Shown here one piece after another: positions 1 through 9,131 of a DNA stretch of 64,000 bases. Source of the stretch: G965262015 sp965262015 (lineage in GTDB: Bacteria; Spirochaetota; Leptospiria; Turneriellales; CBDBES01); NCBI GenBank assembly GCA_965262015.1, contig OZ253494.1, positions 434,001 through 498,000 on the forward strand, in the 5' to 3' direction. The notes under the pieces are model-generated. The model worked only from the letters and a program-made list of their open reading frames with translations. It did not search any database and had not been told where the DNA came from. Position numbers and translations under genes: made by a program. Positions within the stretch are counted from its first letter, which is position 1, and each line of letters starts with the position of its first letter.

Positions 1-1015
1 CTCCCACAGTACCATCATCCTTAATACCAGTACCTGCCAATGTACTAACCACACCACCAGACGTTATCTTACGGATACGGTGGTTCTGACTATCTGCCAC
101 ATATATATTTCCTGACTTATCAACCGCTACACCAGTAGGATACCTAAATCTTGCTGAACCAGTCATGCCATTCGTATCATCCATAAACCCAGCAACACCA
201 GTACCCGCCAATGTGCTAACCACACCCATTGATGTTACCTTACGGATACGATGGTTCTTCCGATCTGCTACATATAAATTATTACTTGTATCAAATACCA
301 AACCAGTAGGTTGATCAAAACTACCTGCACCATGATTACTAAAAGCTATGGCATCCAATGTACCTACGAAGGTTGTAGTTACACCGTCAGATTTTATCTT
401 ACGTATTATATGATTACCATCTGAAACATAAATGTCCCCTAAACGATTTGTTACAATACCACGAGGCTGATCAAATTGAGTTAGTGTACCAAGACCATTA
501 TTATTACCATCCGTACCATCCCCTGCAATGGTAATAACACAAGGTGGTGGTATATGCTTTAAGCTAAGTTGCAGGGTTTCCATGTTACCATCAAGGTTTT
601 CTATGCTTAATTGGATGGTTTTTATCTCACAGCGTAATTGTTTTTTTACGGTTAGGCTAATATCTATCTGATTTGTTCCTGCTGGCATTTCAATGATATT
701 TTTTACATGATGATTGGGATAGTTTGGTGTATGTAAAACAAATGGCTTTGTTGCGAATGCGTAATCACGAGGTGCAAATGCTGTTCCACTCACAAGAAAC
801 CTGACCCTTCTGGAATACTTTAAGATTTCATTAGCCCTAATGCGTATTGTATGGGTACCTGTGTCTATTATAGTTGTTTCTGTGGCAAATCGAAAATAAG
901 GTATAGAGGATTGCACAGGGGATGGGACACTTGCTGGATCCGTACAAGAGAACACAAGTAACCCAGCTATACAGGTAGCTAAGTAATAAGTATATGTATT
1001 AATCATACGGACCAT
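1..1015 (-). CDS. NHL-repeat lipoprotein, C-terminal part beyond the left edge
   Basis: Open frame of 338 residues from the ATG at 1015 to the window edge; a second in-frame ATG at 1006 is possible. The N-terminus has a hydrophobic stretch ending in a lipobox-like LLVFSC, so it is probably an exported lipoprotein. A region of about 160 residues without a recognised domain follows. Then come at least three NHL blades with the pattern F-x-x-P-(R/T)-G-(I/V)...(L/I)YV(A/S)D...HRIRK(I/V), each preceded by a T-x-(L/V)-(A/V)-G strand. NHL blades form beta-propellers that usually bind proteins or other ligands. It is a paralogue of the gene at 34742-36262, but its visible blades lack the cysteine-pair loops seen there. 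Ligand unknown. No clear ribosome-binding site precedes either ATG. Confidence 0.75.
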   Translation of the reverse strand, partial: MVRMINTYTYYLATCIAGLLVFSCTDPASVPSPVQSSIPYFRFATETTIIDTGTHTIRIRANEILKYSRRVRFLVSGTAFAPRDYAFATKPFVLHTPNYPNHHVKNIIEMPAGTNQIDISLTVKKQLRCEIKTIQLSIENLDGNMETLQLSLKHIPPPCVITIAGDGTDGNNNGLGTLTQFDQPRGIVTNRLGDIYVSDGNHIIRKIKSDGVTTTFVGTLDAIAFSNHGAGSFDQPTGLVFDTSNNLYVADRKNHRIRKVTSMGVVSTLAGTGVAGFMDDTNGMTGSARFRYPTGVAVDKSGNIYVADSQNHRIRKITSGGVVSTLAGTGIKDDGTVG

Positions 1016-1099
1016 TATATGAATGGCTACGTTCGTATGTGTCTTAAATATAAAGTCAATCTTTTTTGTAGAACCCATAAACATGTGTTACATGTTGTC

Positions 1100-1556
1100 C
1101 TCTAAAGCACCTCCATAGCTTCATAAAACTTTTCATGTGGTTTCAAAAATTCCAAAGAGAAGTATGGTTGAATGATCTAGTATCTCTTTGCTGATACTTA
1201 AACCAATAAATCAGTGGAACAGTAAATCCCAGGCTATCTGTTCCTCTAAGGCTACATCACTTAGGTTATACCACGCCTGTAAAATGAGTATCTTAAACAT
1301 CATCAAAGGCAGGTATGTCGGAACACCGTGCTTGGAGGCATAAAGATGGCTGAGAATGGTTTCTATCTGTTTTCAATGGATAATTCATGCACATCATCTA
1401 GTTTGGATAATGATTTATGCTCAATTAAAAGAGCATCTGCGGAGCAAGTATTGGGCAGTTTGTTTTCAAGACATTTGACGGCATCCTCAAGGTTTATTTA
1501 ATGAACACTATTTTACTACTTTAAGTGGGGCCGTTGGGTTGATTTATGCAAAGGTC
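1100..1556 (-). mobile_element. Decayed IS5-family insertion sequence (transposase N-terminal part)
   Basis: Between about 1366 and 1133 the minus strand reads as the N-terminal part of an IS5-group transposase: ASKHGVPTYLPLMMFKIL, then LQAWYNLSDVALEEQI, a stop where an Arg is expected before FIGLS, and then DHSTI. This matches the family pattern of P-L-x-M-x-K-x-L-x-L-Q-x-W-Y-x-L-S-D and PDHSTI. Further upstream the frame is shifted and stopped. At 1541-1556 the reverse strand carries GACCTTTGCATAAATC, which resembles the terminal inverted repeat of many IS5 elements, so the upstream end of the element seems to be preserved. The catalytic DDE part is missing. Family assignment is from motif recognition, not a search. 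Confidence 0.6.
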
Positions 1557-1584
1557 TTAAACTATATATTATGAATATGCCCTT

Positions 1585-2516
1585 CTAAGAAGAGAAGTTT
1601 ACGTTTTCTATCAACACCTCCTCCATATCCGACCATTTTTCTGGTGCTCCCAATAACATGGTGACATGAGATAATAATAGAAATGATGTTTTCCCATTTG
1701 GATTAGCAATGGCTCTAACTAATTTTTTATTTTTAAAATTAATTGCTTGCTCTAAGTAACTACAAGTGTCGCCGTATGGTATGTTTAATAAATTCTTCCA
1801 TACATCTTTTTGGGAATCTGTTCCCAACAAATCAAGATTTACATCGAAAATTTTTCGCTCTTGAGAAAAATATTCATCTAACTGTTTGGTTGCTTTTAAT
1901 AAGATTGCTGTTTTTGATTTTACAAAATAACCAGAGAGTTTAGTTTTTAAAAATAATAATTCTGTCTCCAGCATTTTTCTGTCTGTAAATTCAAGAAGGA
2001 TCCTTTTGTTGAATCACAAGCTATCATTTCGCCAAGTGGAGTATTTATACAGCTAAGAAAGATTTTATTACAATGGGCGTCATCTAAATTATCTGCGTTT
2101 AAAATATAATTGCTTCTCTTTAAGCGAATATATTTCCCCAATGACATATTTAGATGCTTTTGAAACAAAACTTTTGTTCCGTGTAGTTATTCAAACGAAT
2201 TAAATGGATGTTCTCTATAAGATTTAGGAGGAAACTGGGAGGTCTCTAACCGTAATACATAATTATAAAAAAAGTCTTTCTTTTGTTGACGTTCCCAAAG
2301 TATTTTTGATGATAAGGGCTATGCAAACCATACACTCTCTCTATAGACTAAATTGATACAGCTACTAACATCTTTTAAAAAAAGAGTATTTCCCCTTAAA
2401 GAATTTCTACAAGGACAGGCAATGTCACAATAGATATTTGTCGTCTGAACTACTGTGTAATCATTATCTTGATTTATTAATAATGCTTCGTAGCGTTTTT
2501 TCTTACCCATATCCAT
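1585..2516 (-). pseudogene. ada: Decayed Ada (methylphosphotriester/O6-methylguanine repair regulator)
   Basis: Three pieces line up in Ada order. From 2516 the first resembles the N-terminal zinc domain (TTNIYCDIACPCRN). It ends at a TAG at 2321-2319, but the same frame continues to another stop at 2189-2187. It then reads an AraC-type helix end (FQKHLNMSLGKYIRLKR) and the start of the methyltransferase domain (INTPLGEMIA). A frameshift near 1975-2000 leads into the last piece (LDLLGTDSQKDVW, IPYGDT.SY, VRAIANPNGK). The active-site PCHR is absent; the matching place reads LLLSHV. With two stops, one frameshift and no catalytic cysteine, the gene should be inactive. The remaining similarity is still good, so the loss looks fairly recent. 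Confidence 0.7.
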
Positions 2517-2660
2517 TATGAATTAAAGCAAGTAGTCAGTTTGTTATGGTCATATACATTCTTAGTATTGTTTTTGCTAAGAAAATGGTAGAGATAATAC
2601 AATCAGACATGGCATTTCCAATGCTATACCTATTCACTCCTAAATTGTGATAATATGTTA

Positions 2661-2683
2661 TGTCCGTACACGGTGAACGGACA
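2661..2683 (-). terminator. Possible hairpin terminator after the GIY-YIG gene
   Basis: TGTCCGT and ACGGACA form a perfect 7-bp stem around a 9-nt loop, 11 bases downstream of the stop codon of the minus-strand gene ending at 2694. It is the most GC-rich stem nearby. There is no good T run after it on the minus strand, so a terminator role is only plausible. Confidence 0.3.
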
Positions 2684-2693
2684 AATTTATGTA

Positions 2694-3536
2694 CTAATTC
2701 TGGTTATAACCAAAATTTTTCTCTTGTGAAAGAAACACTTTCTTCCAATACTTTTCTCTATTTTGGATTACTCCATCATCTGTTTTCATCGACCGATACT
2801 CAAGCAAGGATAGTTTAAAATTGTCTTTCGCATATTCAAGCCCTTCCTTTTCAATAAGCTCTGTAAGATCATCATTCCCTCCATGCCCTGTATTCATATA
2901 ATCAGCCCATCTTGACCAAATACCACCATCTCCATACGCAGCACCGATGTATTTTTTTCCATTGGTTTTATCCATTATGACGTAGACCCCCTTGACGTTT
3001 TCTAATGCCCCTTTCCAATCTGCATTCTCATTTTTGAATATAGGAAGTAGCAGATTGAAGCCATGGTCTATGTCTTCGTAACCAGGGAAAACCTCTCCTG
3101 AATATGGTTTCTTTAGAATCTCTGACACTTCCATTTTATCTATGTGATTCTCTAAGAGAAACGCTCTTCCTCTTCTTGGCACGTTTTCTAGTTTTATTTT
3201 TAATCTTCCAACATAAGCAGAATATTCTTCTAATTCTTTTATTGTATAGCTATGAGCCATTGGTTCTTTTGTATTTGCCAAGATCTTATAGATGCCCCCA
3301 AATAGCCATATATGTTTTTCTGGATAAAAATCCATTAACGTAAACAGGTATTGTTGATTAAATTCATCATTGTTTCTTTGCCATCTATTCCAATCAAGCC
3401 ATTTGTTCTTATCATTCACATAGACATCAAGTGGCTTGTATTCGTTATTATAACGGGCAGCGTGGAGCTTGTAATCACCGGGGTTATCAATACTAATGAT
3501 TTTTTTAATGGGTATTGCTTTTTGTTGCTCTTTCAT
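2694..3536 (-). CDS. GIY-YIG nuclease family protein
   Basis: 280 residues. A GIY-YIG module lies in the C-terminal third: GVYVI at 183-187, KYIGAA at 195-200, Arg209 in WSRW, and the metal-ligand candidate Glu261 in NREKYW, ending with an Asn-containing tail. The family cleaves DNA using the GIY tyrosine, the Arg and the Glu. The first 180 residues have no fold I recognise; similar two-part proteins are common, often uncharacterised, in accessory regions. A strong AGGAGG lies 7 bases upstream of the ATG, which fixes the start. It stands alone between the ada pseudogene and ilvC, with no methyltransferase beside it. It could be an orphan restriction-type or repair nuclease. Domain call firm, role unknown. 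Confidence 0.8.
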   Translation of the reverse strand: MKEQQKAIPIKKIISIDNPGDYKLHAARYNNEYKPLDVYVNDKNKWLDWNRWQRNNDEFNQQYLFTLMDFYPEKHIWLFGGIYKILANTKEPMAHSYTIKELEEYSAYVGRLKIKLENVPRRGRAFLLENHIDKMEVSEILKKPYSGEVFPGYEDIDHGFNLLLPIFKNENADWKGALENVKGVYVIMDKTNGKKYIGAAYGDGGIWSRWADYMNTGHGGNDDLTELIEKEGLEYAKDNFKLSLLEYRSMKTDDGVIQNREKYWKKVFLSQEKNFGYNQN

Positions 3537-3750
3537 ATAAGCCTCCTCTTAACCAGTGCTTACGTTTATGTTTACAAAATTCAACATGAACGGTAATTAT
3601 GCAGTTCTTTGAATTTTTTCATATCTTATATCCTAGCTAAGTGAGATCGAGGTTTAATTTCACTCCCTTTTTTATAGAGCAAAGTGTTACATATCTCTTT
3701 GGTTTGGATATTCTACATTCTTTTTTATATTGTAGGCAAAAGGTACAGTG

Positions 3751-3775
3751 ATTATATCATAATATATGATATAAT
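3751..3775. promoter_or_regulatory. AT-rich perfect palindrome upstream of ilvC
   Basis: ATTATATCATA and its exact reverse complement TATGATATAAT flank 3 bases, 64 bp before the ilvC ATG. The right arm contains TATAAT, a possible -10 box, but no convincing -35 box lies 17 bp upstream. It could be an operator overlapping a promoter. The rest of 3537-3838 is AT-rich with no gene. Confidence 0.35.
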
Positions 3776-3838
3776 TATCCAATAAACAATATAGTTATAA
3801 TTAATTATTAAATATTACTTTACATATTAAAACAAGAA

Positions 3839-4849
3839 ATGACCTCATTGGACATGGCTAAAATTTATTACGATCAAGACACAAATATTTCAACACTGAA
3901 AAATGAGGCCATTGCTGTCATAGGTTATGGTTCGCAGGGACATGCACAGGCCCAGAATATGAAAGATTCAGGTCTCAATGTGTTTATTGGTTTGCGGGAG
4001 AGTTCACACTCTAATGCACAAGCTAAAAAAGACGGGTTTAATGTATATTCTGTTAGTGAGGCATCAAAACGAGCAAACATCATACAAATACTTATTCCTG
4101 ATACACTCCAAGCTTCTGTTTATGAAAATGAGATCAAGCCATATTTAGAAGATGGTAATGCAATCGTTTTTTCTCATGGTTTTAATATTCATTTTGATCA
4201 AATTAAACCTTCTGATAATATTGATGTTTATATGGTCGCCCCGAAGGGGCCTGGACATTTAGTTCGTAGAGTATTCCAAGAAGGCAAAGGTGTTCCTGCA
4301 TTAATTGCTATTCACCAGGATGCTACTAAGCAAGCACATCAAAGAGCATTGGCACATGCATCTGCTGTTGGAGCTGGTCGAGCTGGTATTCTGGAAACTA
4401 GTTTTAAAGAGGAAACAGAAACAGATCTATTTGGAGAACAGGCTGTTTTATGTGGTGGTATATCACATTTAATCCAAAAAGGTTTTGAAACTCTAGTTGA
4501 GGCAGGCTATGATCCTGAAATTGCTTATTTTGAATGCCTTCACGAAACAAAGTTAATTGTCGATCTTATTTATGAAGGTGGTTTGGCTAAAATGCGTGAT
4601 TCTATCTCGGATACTGCTGAGTATGGTGATTTAACTAGAGGGAATCGTGTTATTGATGATCATGTTAAGTCAAACATGAAACAAATACTATCAGAAATTC
4701 AAAAAGATCAGGGAGCCAAGTTTGCTAAGGAATGGATACAAGATACTGCACAAGGATATCCTACCTTTTCTAAGCACCGTACGAATGAAAAGAATCATTC
4801 CATTGAAACAGTGGGTGCAAAATTACGTTCCATGATGAAGTGGCTATAA
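3839..4849 (+). CDS. ilvC: Ketol-acid reductoisomerase, class I
   Basis: 336 residues, normal for the short class I enzyme. It converts acetolactate or acetohydroxybutyrate to the dihydroxy acid in valine, isoleucine and leucine synthesis, using NADPH and Mg2+. The Rossmann motif GYGSQG is at 29-34, SHGFNIHF at 112-119 and the conserved PKGPGH at 135-140. Metal-ligand segments follow: ETETDLFGEQ at 192-201 (Asp196, Glu200) and ECLHETKLIVDL at 232-243 (Glu232, Glu236). The ATG at residue 6 (3854) would give the more usual N-terminus MAKIYYD, and neither start has a clear ribosome-binding site. No other branched-chain synthesis genes are nearby, so pathway completeness cannot be judged. Confidence 0.95.
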   Translation: MTSLDMAKIYYDQDTNISTLKNEAIAVIGYGSQGHAQAQNMKDSGLNVFIGLRESSHSNAQAKKDGFNVYSVSEASKRANIIQILIPDTLQASVYENEIKPYLEDGNAIVFSHGFNIHFDQIKPSDNIDVYMVAPKGPGHLVRRVFQEGKGVPALIAIHQDATKQAHQRALAHASAVGAGRAGILETSFKEETETDLFGEQAVLCGGISHLIQKGFETLVEAGYDPEIAYFECLHETKLIVDLIYEGGLAKMRDSISDTAEYGDLTRGNRVIDDHVKSNMKQILSEIQKDQGAKFAKEWIQDTAQGYPTFSKHRTNEKNHSIETVGAKLRSMMKWL

Positions 4850-4879
4850 TTTACCTTCATAAATTCATTGAACTGTTGA

Positions 4880-5818
4880 ATGCATAAGCAACTTATTCTA
4901 GCTAACCCAAGAGGGTTTTGTGCTGGTGTAAATCGTGCTATTGATATTGTTGATCTAGTTTGCCGTATGCATACAGATAAAACTGTATATGTTAAACATG
5001 AAATTGTTCATAATCAGTATGTAGTACAGGGCTTTCGTAAAAAAGGTGTTATATTTATAGAAGAATTAGATGAAGTCCCCGACAATGGTCTAGTCATTTT
5101 TAGTGCACATGGTGTGAGTCCTGCGGTATGGGAATTAGCAAAAAAAAAGAATCTTGAAGTTATTGATGCTACCTGTCCACTGGTAACCAAGGTACATTTA
5201 GAAGCAAAAAAATATTCCAGAAAGGGCTATACCATTCTTTTAATCGGTCATATAAATCATGTAGAGACAATAGGAACCTTAGGTGAAGCACCTGAACATA
5301 CAATTATCATTGAAAAAGTGGAAGACATTAAAAAATTACAATTTACTGATGATATGCCACTGGTCTACCTAACACAAACAACATTATCTGTATTAGATGC
5401 CCATGACATCATCGAGGCAATTAAAGAGAAGTTTCCATGGGTGGAAGCCCCTTCAAAAAGCGATATTTGCTATGCTACTACTAATCGACAAAATGCAGTA
5501 CAAATAATGGCTAAGCAAGTAGATATGATTTTAGTTATTGGTTCTACTAATTCTTCAAATTCTAGTCGTTTATATGAGCTAGCCCTATCACAAGGCACAC
5601 AATCCCACCTTATTGAAAATAAATATGGTATTCAGGCTGATTGGTTAGAGAATGTCACCACATTAGGGTTAACTTCAGGTGCCTCTGTACCCGAAGTATT
5701 AGTGTTAGATGCAATTAAAATGCTAAAAAATCAGTTTAATTTTAATGACATTATTGAGTTAAAAACTGTTGAGGAAAATATTGAATTTCAACTACCAAAG
5801 AGACTACAGAATATATAG
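4880..5818 (+). CDS. ispH: 4-hydroxy-3-methylbut-2-enyl diphosphate reductase
   Basis: 312 residues. IspH (LytB) makes IPP and DMAPP in the last step of the MEP isoprenoid pathway, using a [4Fe-4S] cluster. All three cluster cysteines are visible: Cys14 in NPRGFCAGVNRA, the Cys of IDATCPLV near residue 99, and the Cys of SDICYATTNRQ near residue 197. The conserved HEIVHN, SAHGVSP and GHINHVET segments are also present. The gene starts 30 bp after ilvC and may be cotranscribed with it and with the TPR gene that follows. No strong ribosome-binding site is seen. Isoprenoid supply would feed lipid II carrier synthesis, used by MraY encoded at 55.8 kb. Confidence 0.96.
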   Translation: MHKQLILANPRGFCAGVNRAIDIVDLVCRMHTDKTVYVKHEIVHNQYVVQGFRKKGVIFIEELDEVPDNGLVIFSAHGVSPAVWELAKKKNLEVIDATCPLVTKVHLEAKKYSRKGYTILLIGHINHVETIGTLGEAPEHTIIIEKVEDIKKLQFTDDMPLVYLTQTTLSVLDAHDIIEAIKEKFPWVEAPSKSDICYATTNRQNAVQIMAKQVDMILVIGSTNSSNSSRLYELALSQGTQSHLIENKYGIQADWLENVTTLGLTSGASVPEVLVLDAIKMLKNQFNFNDIIELKTVEENIEFQLPKRLQNI

Positions 5819-5847
5819 TCAAACCCATGTTTGGGAAAGTGTTATGT

Positions 5848-7713
5848 ATGCCTAATAAGGTAAATCTGAGTATCCTTTTTCTAACTTACTTATTTAGTAG
5901 TGTTATAACACCTCTCGTCGCTAAATTAGATGAAGACGATGTTATGCGTTTACGAGGTAAGGTTAGACAGGCTTATCATACTAAACACTACAAAGAGGTT
6001 GCTTCTTTAAGCAAAAAATTGCTTAAAGAATACCCTAATAATCTTGAATTTGCAATCGTAAATGCAAAGGCTAGAATCCAGCAGATGCGTACTAAAACAT
6101 GGTTACTCAATGCCAAACAATTGACTAAGCTGAAGAGATATAATCATGCTATACGAGCTATAGATACTGCTGAAAAAATAGATCCTATGGGGGCGTCATA
6201 TTCTACCCAAAGAAGAAAAATTAAGTTTGCTAAGGTATTTAATTTTAGCTTTCGTCGTTTGGACAGCCAGCAAAAAGATACGATTACTTCTTTGCTGGTA
6301 TTAGCAAAAAACAATCTTAATACAGGTAATAACCGAGATGCTCTACAGTATTACGCTAAAATACTACATATTGTACCAGAGTATACTGAAGCGGTTGAAG
6401 GGCATGCCATTGCTAAATCAAGATTATTGGCTGGAGAAGTTGGGAAAAAAATAAAAATATTATTTAAAACAGGTCAAACGTTAGAGGCACAGAAAAAATA
6501 TTTTGCCGCTTTTACAAAATATAATGCTATTTTAAAAATTGATTCTTCTCATCTAAGAGCACTAGATAGAAAAATAGAAATGGAAAAGTTAGTAGAACAA
6601 GAAAAAGAAATTGCTGAAAAGAAATTAATTGTTGAACAATATAAACAGACAGGCTTTAAATACCAGAAAACCAAGCAATTTGATCAAGCAATTGAACAGT
6701 TTCAACTAGGACAACAAATACTTCCTGACTATACAAATTGGAATCAGCATATTAAAGTTACCCAGAGACTAGATAAATTAGAGATTCTAAAAAAACAAGC
6801 AATTTCTCGGAAAAAGTTAAATAAAAATTATAATGAAGGTCTTGCTTACACCGCCACAGAAAACTTTAAACTAGCTGTAGCTTCTTTTCAAGAAGTAGTT
6901 AGTCTCTCTAAAGAACTAAAGCTACCGATTATGGAAAAATTAGCTACTGATTTACTTATCCGAGCAAGAAAAGCTTTGCAAATTCAAGGTGAAGAGCAAG
7001 TAAGTGTATACTCGCCATATTATCCATTGATACAGAGCTTATTTTCTTTGATATTAAGGCATATGCAGTTAGCCCAGTATGAGGCGGGGGGAAAACACTT
7101 ACAAACAATTATAGAATTATTCCCATATAATAAGTTAGCCAATCAATACATTACCTTATGTGAAATTAAATTAAATAAAGAACTAGAAACAGAGATTGTT
7201 AATAACTTTTTAGAATCCACAAAAAAGGCACTTAAAGCAAAGAATTTAGTGCTGGCTCGGCGAAAATATGAAATTCTTAAATTTATTGCTCCTAATAAAC
7301 CAAAGGTCAAAGAGTTAGAACAATATTTTTTGCAAAAAAACTTATTTACCTCAAAATCATCAAAGAAAGAGATACAAGCTCTGTGGAAAAAAACTCTCGA
7401 CGCTCAGCAAGCCAATAAACCACCCCAAAAGGTAATACAACTTGCACAGGAATTACTACGTCTGAAGCCCAATCATAATGGTGCCCGAACACTATTGTTA
7501 CGTTTAGAAAAAAAACCACTTAAAAGCTTTACAAGAAATATAAATCGTATTCCACCAAATGCGACAAAAGCTTATGCAAGTGGAATACTATATTATAACC
7601 GAGGAGTACTGCCTCGGGCTATACAGTCATTCAAAACAGCTCTACAACTTTATCCACAATATACCAAAGCCAATGTTGCTTTGAAAAAATGTAAACGTTA
7701 TCTTAATCAATAG
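5848..7713 (+). CDS. Secreted TPR-repeat protein
   Basis: 621 residues from the ATG at 5848. The in-frame ATG at 5827 adds seven residues before what looks like a signal peptide (short basic start, hydrophobic SILFLTYLFSSVI, then a small-residue region), so I prefer 5848. The mature part is helical and Lys-rich, with repeated TPR-like units such as YHTKHYKEVASLSKKLLKEYPNN, shortened here to YKEVASLSKKLLKEYP. Others start near TGNNRDALQYYAKIL, KTKQFDQAIEQFQLG and YNRGVLPRAIQSFKTAL. TPR proteins in the periplasm usually scaffold envelope complexes. It follows ispH by 29 bp and converges with the lipoprotein gene at 7725. Partner unknown. Confidence 0.8.
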   Translation: MPNKVNLSILFLTYLFSSVITPLVAKLDEDDVMRLRGKVRQAYHTKHYKEVASLSKKLLKEYPNNLEFAIVNAKARIQQMRTKTWLLNAKQLTKLKRYNHAIRAIDTAEKIDPMGASYSTQRRKIKFAKVFNFSFRRLDSQQKDTITSLLVLAKNNLNTGNNRDALQYYAKILHIVPEYTEAVEGHAIAKSRLLAGEVGKKIKILFKTGQTLEAQKKYFAAFTKYNAILKIDSSHLRALDRKIEMEKLVEQEKEIAEKKLIVEQYKQTGFKYQKTKQFDQAIEQFQLGQQILPDYTNWNQHIKVTQRLDKLEILKKQAISRKKLNKNYNEGLAYTATENFKLAVASFQEVVSLSKELKLPIMEKLATDLLIRARKALQIQGEEQVSVYSPYYPLIQSLFSLILRHMQLAQYEAGGKHLQTIIELFPYNKLANQYITLCEIKLNKELETEIVNNFLESTKKALKAKNLVLARRKYEILKFIAPNKPKVKELEQYFLQKNLFTSKSSKKEIQALWKKTLDAQQANKPPQKVIQLAQELLRLKPNHNGARTLLLRLEKKPLKSFTRNINRIPPNATKAYASGILYYNRGVLPRAIQSFKTALQLYPQYTKANVALKKCKRYLNQ

Positions 7714-7724
7714 TCCAATAAAAA

Positions 7725-9095
7725 CTATTTGAGGTTGTTCTCTTTCATTAAAAGTTGTTCATGTATACAGTTTTCTATACAGTTCGTCAAAAAGGCACCT
7801 TGATATAAAAAAGAATCTCCCAAAGATGCGGAAAAAACACCTCCCCCTTCCTGAGCATGCTCTCCATAAAACAAGAGAGATGCATTACCTTGTGCAGACC
7901 CTACACAACCATTCAAACTGGCTACACATCCGTAAAACTTTGTTCTCCTCTGATTAAGTAGTAAAGTACCTGTCAAATAAAACTGGGGAAGACTATTGCC
8001 TGGCCTAATCTTACCATCTACAGAAAAAAATAAACTTGCCCCAGGTGTAATTTCAATTTGAGCATAATGATTAGCGAAATCAACTTTCAAAATGACTTTT
8101 GTATTGATTAAATAGGGTACTTGTTTTGTTTGTAAAAATGCACTTCCCTCACCTTCATAAACAGAATATGTAATCTCAGAGCCATCAGTTAATAAAACAT
8201 CTATAGCTGTTTTATTACCAAACGAAAAAGATGACAAAGCATAAGAATTATTATCCATAACTTTGGTATTTGACCAAATCCCATAAGAACTATACCTAAA
8301 TAAATCATGAGTTGTAGGGTTGAATAACACTAGTAGAACATCATTTTTACTTGTAGAATAATATTTACGGTAAATATACATATTATGATATACCTTATCT
8401 AGATATAAATCACCCTCTTTGTAATCCAAGGTATGTGTTGCATTTGTATTTGCAAAAAAATAAAGACGCTTAAATCTATTATCATACTGATATTGAATAC
8501 CCATTACAAGCAATCTATTTGCTGTATTAGAGATATTCAGAGTTAAATCAGGCATGATATCATAGTTCTTTTCTAATAATAAACCTCTTTTGGTTAAAAT
8601 ATTTGTACCAGCTGATGCTTCTTTGTAAGCTGTTTTTAATGGTGCTATTTCTGGCACACTACCAGCTAGTTTGTGTTGTTCTCCTTCAATAATTAATGAA
8701 GGTACCGTAGATGATTGTTTTTTACGCAATTCAGTTAGAACCAATTCTACCATTTCTTTATGTGATAATTCATCAGAATTTTTTTGAGCAATGTTAGTAT
8801 CCTCACTGATTACAGGTGTTTTTTGTGAGACTGAGGGTATTGGAAGAGGTTTCTCTACTTGTTTATGTAGATCTGTTGGTTGGATATTCTCATAATCAAT
8901 CATATCCTCTACCTTAGGTAGCTGTATAGTATACTCAACTAGTGTGGGTAATAAAGGTTTATGTTGTACATAAACGTTATTAGTTGGGATTTCATCTTTT
9001 ACAGAAAGATGAGTATTGCCCTCATCTAATATATGGGTACATGAAGTTAGACTATATACAGCAATAATAGCAAGAAAATAATATTTTAGTCTCAT
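7725..9095 (-). CDS. Lipoprotein with TbpB-like C-terminal barrel features
   Basis: 456 residues. The N-terminus MRLKYYFLAIIAVYSLTSC is a lipoprotein signal with Cys19 in SLTSC. A low-complexity, Pro/Thr-rich stretch of about 100 residues follows. The C-terminal third is rich in beta strands and has FYGEHAQEGGGVFSASLGD, which resembles the FYG-x-x-A-x-E-x-x-G-x-F signature of the C-terminal barrel in transferrin-binding-protein-B-like surface lipoproteins. Two cysteine pairs lie near the end. If that resemblance is right, the protein is likely exposed on the cell surface. No iron-uptake or Slam-type export gene is adjacent. It may share an operon with the DUF3047-like gene upstream (37 bp apart). 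Lipoprotein call firm, barrel call tentative. Confidence 0.7.
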   Translation of the reverse strand: MRLKYYFLAIIAVYSLTSCTHILDEGNTHLSVKDEIPTNNVYVQHKPLLPTLVEYTIQLPKVEDMIDYENIQPTDLHKQVEKPLPIPSVSQKTPVISEDTNIAQKNSDELSHKEMVELVLTELRKKQSSTVPSLIIEGEQHKLAGSVPEIAPLKTAYKEASAGTNILTKRGLLLEKNYDIMPDLTLNISNTANRLLVMGIQYQYDNRFKRLYFFANTNATHTLDYKEGDLYLDKVYHNMYIYRKYYSTSKNDVLLVLFNPTTHDLFRYSSYGIWSNTKVMDNNSYALSSFSFGNKTAIDVLLTDGSEITYSVYEGEGSAFLQTKQVPYLINTKVILKVDFANHYAQIEITPGASLFFSVDGKIRPGNSLPQFYLTGTLLLNQRRTKFYGCVASLNGCVGSAQGNASLLFYGEHAQEGGGVFSASLGDSFLYQGAFLTNCIENCIHEQLLMKENNLK

Positions 9096-9131
9096 ATCGT
9101 TCTTGACCTATAATATGTTATTAGTACCATA

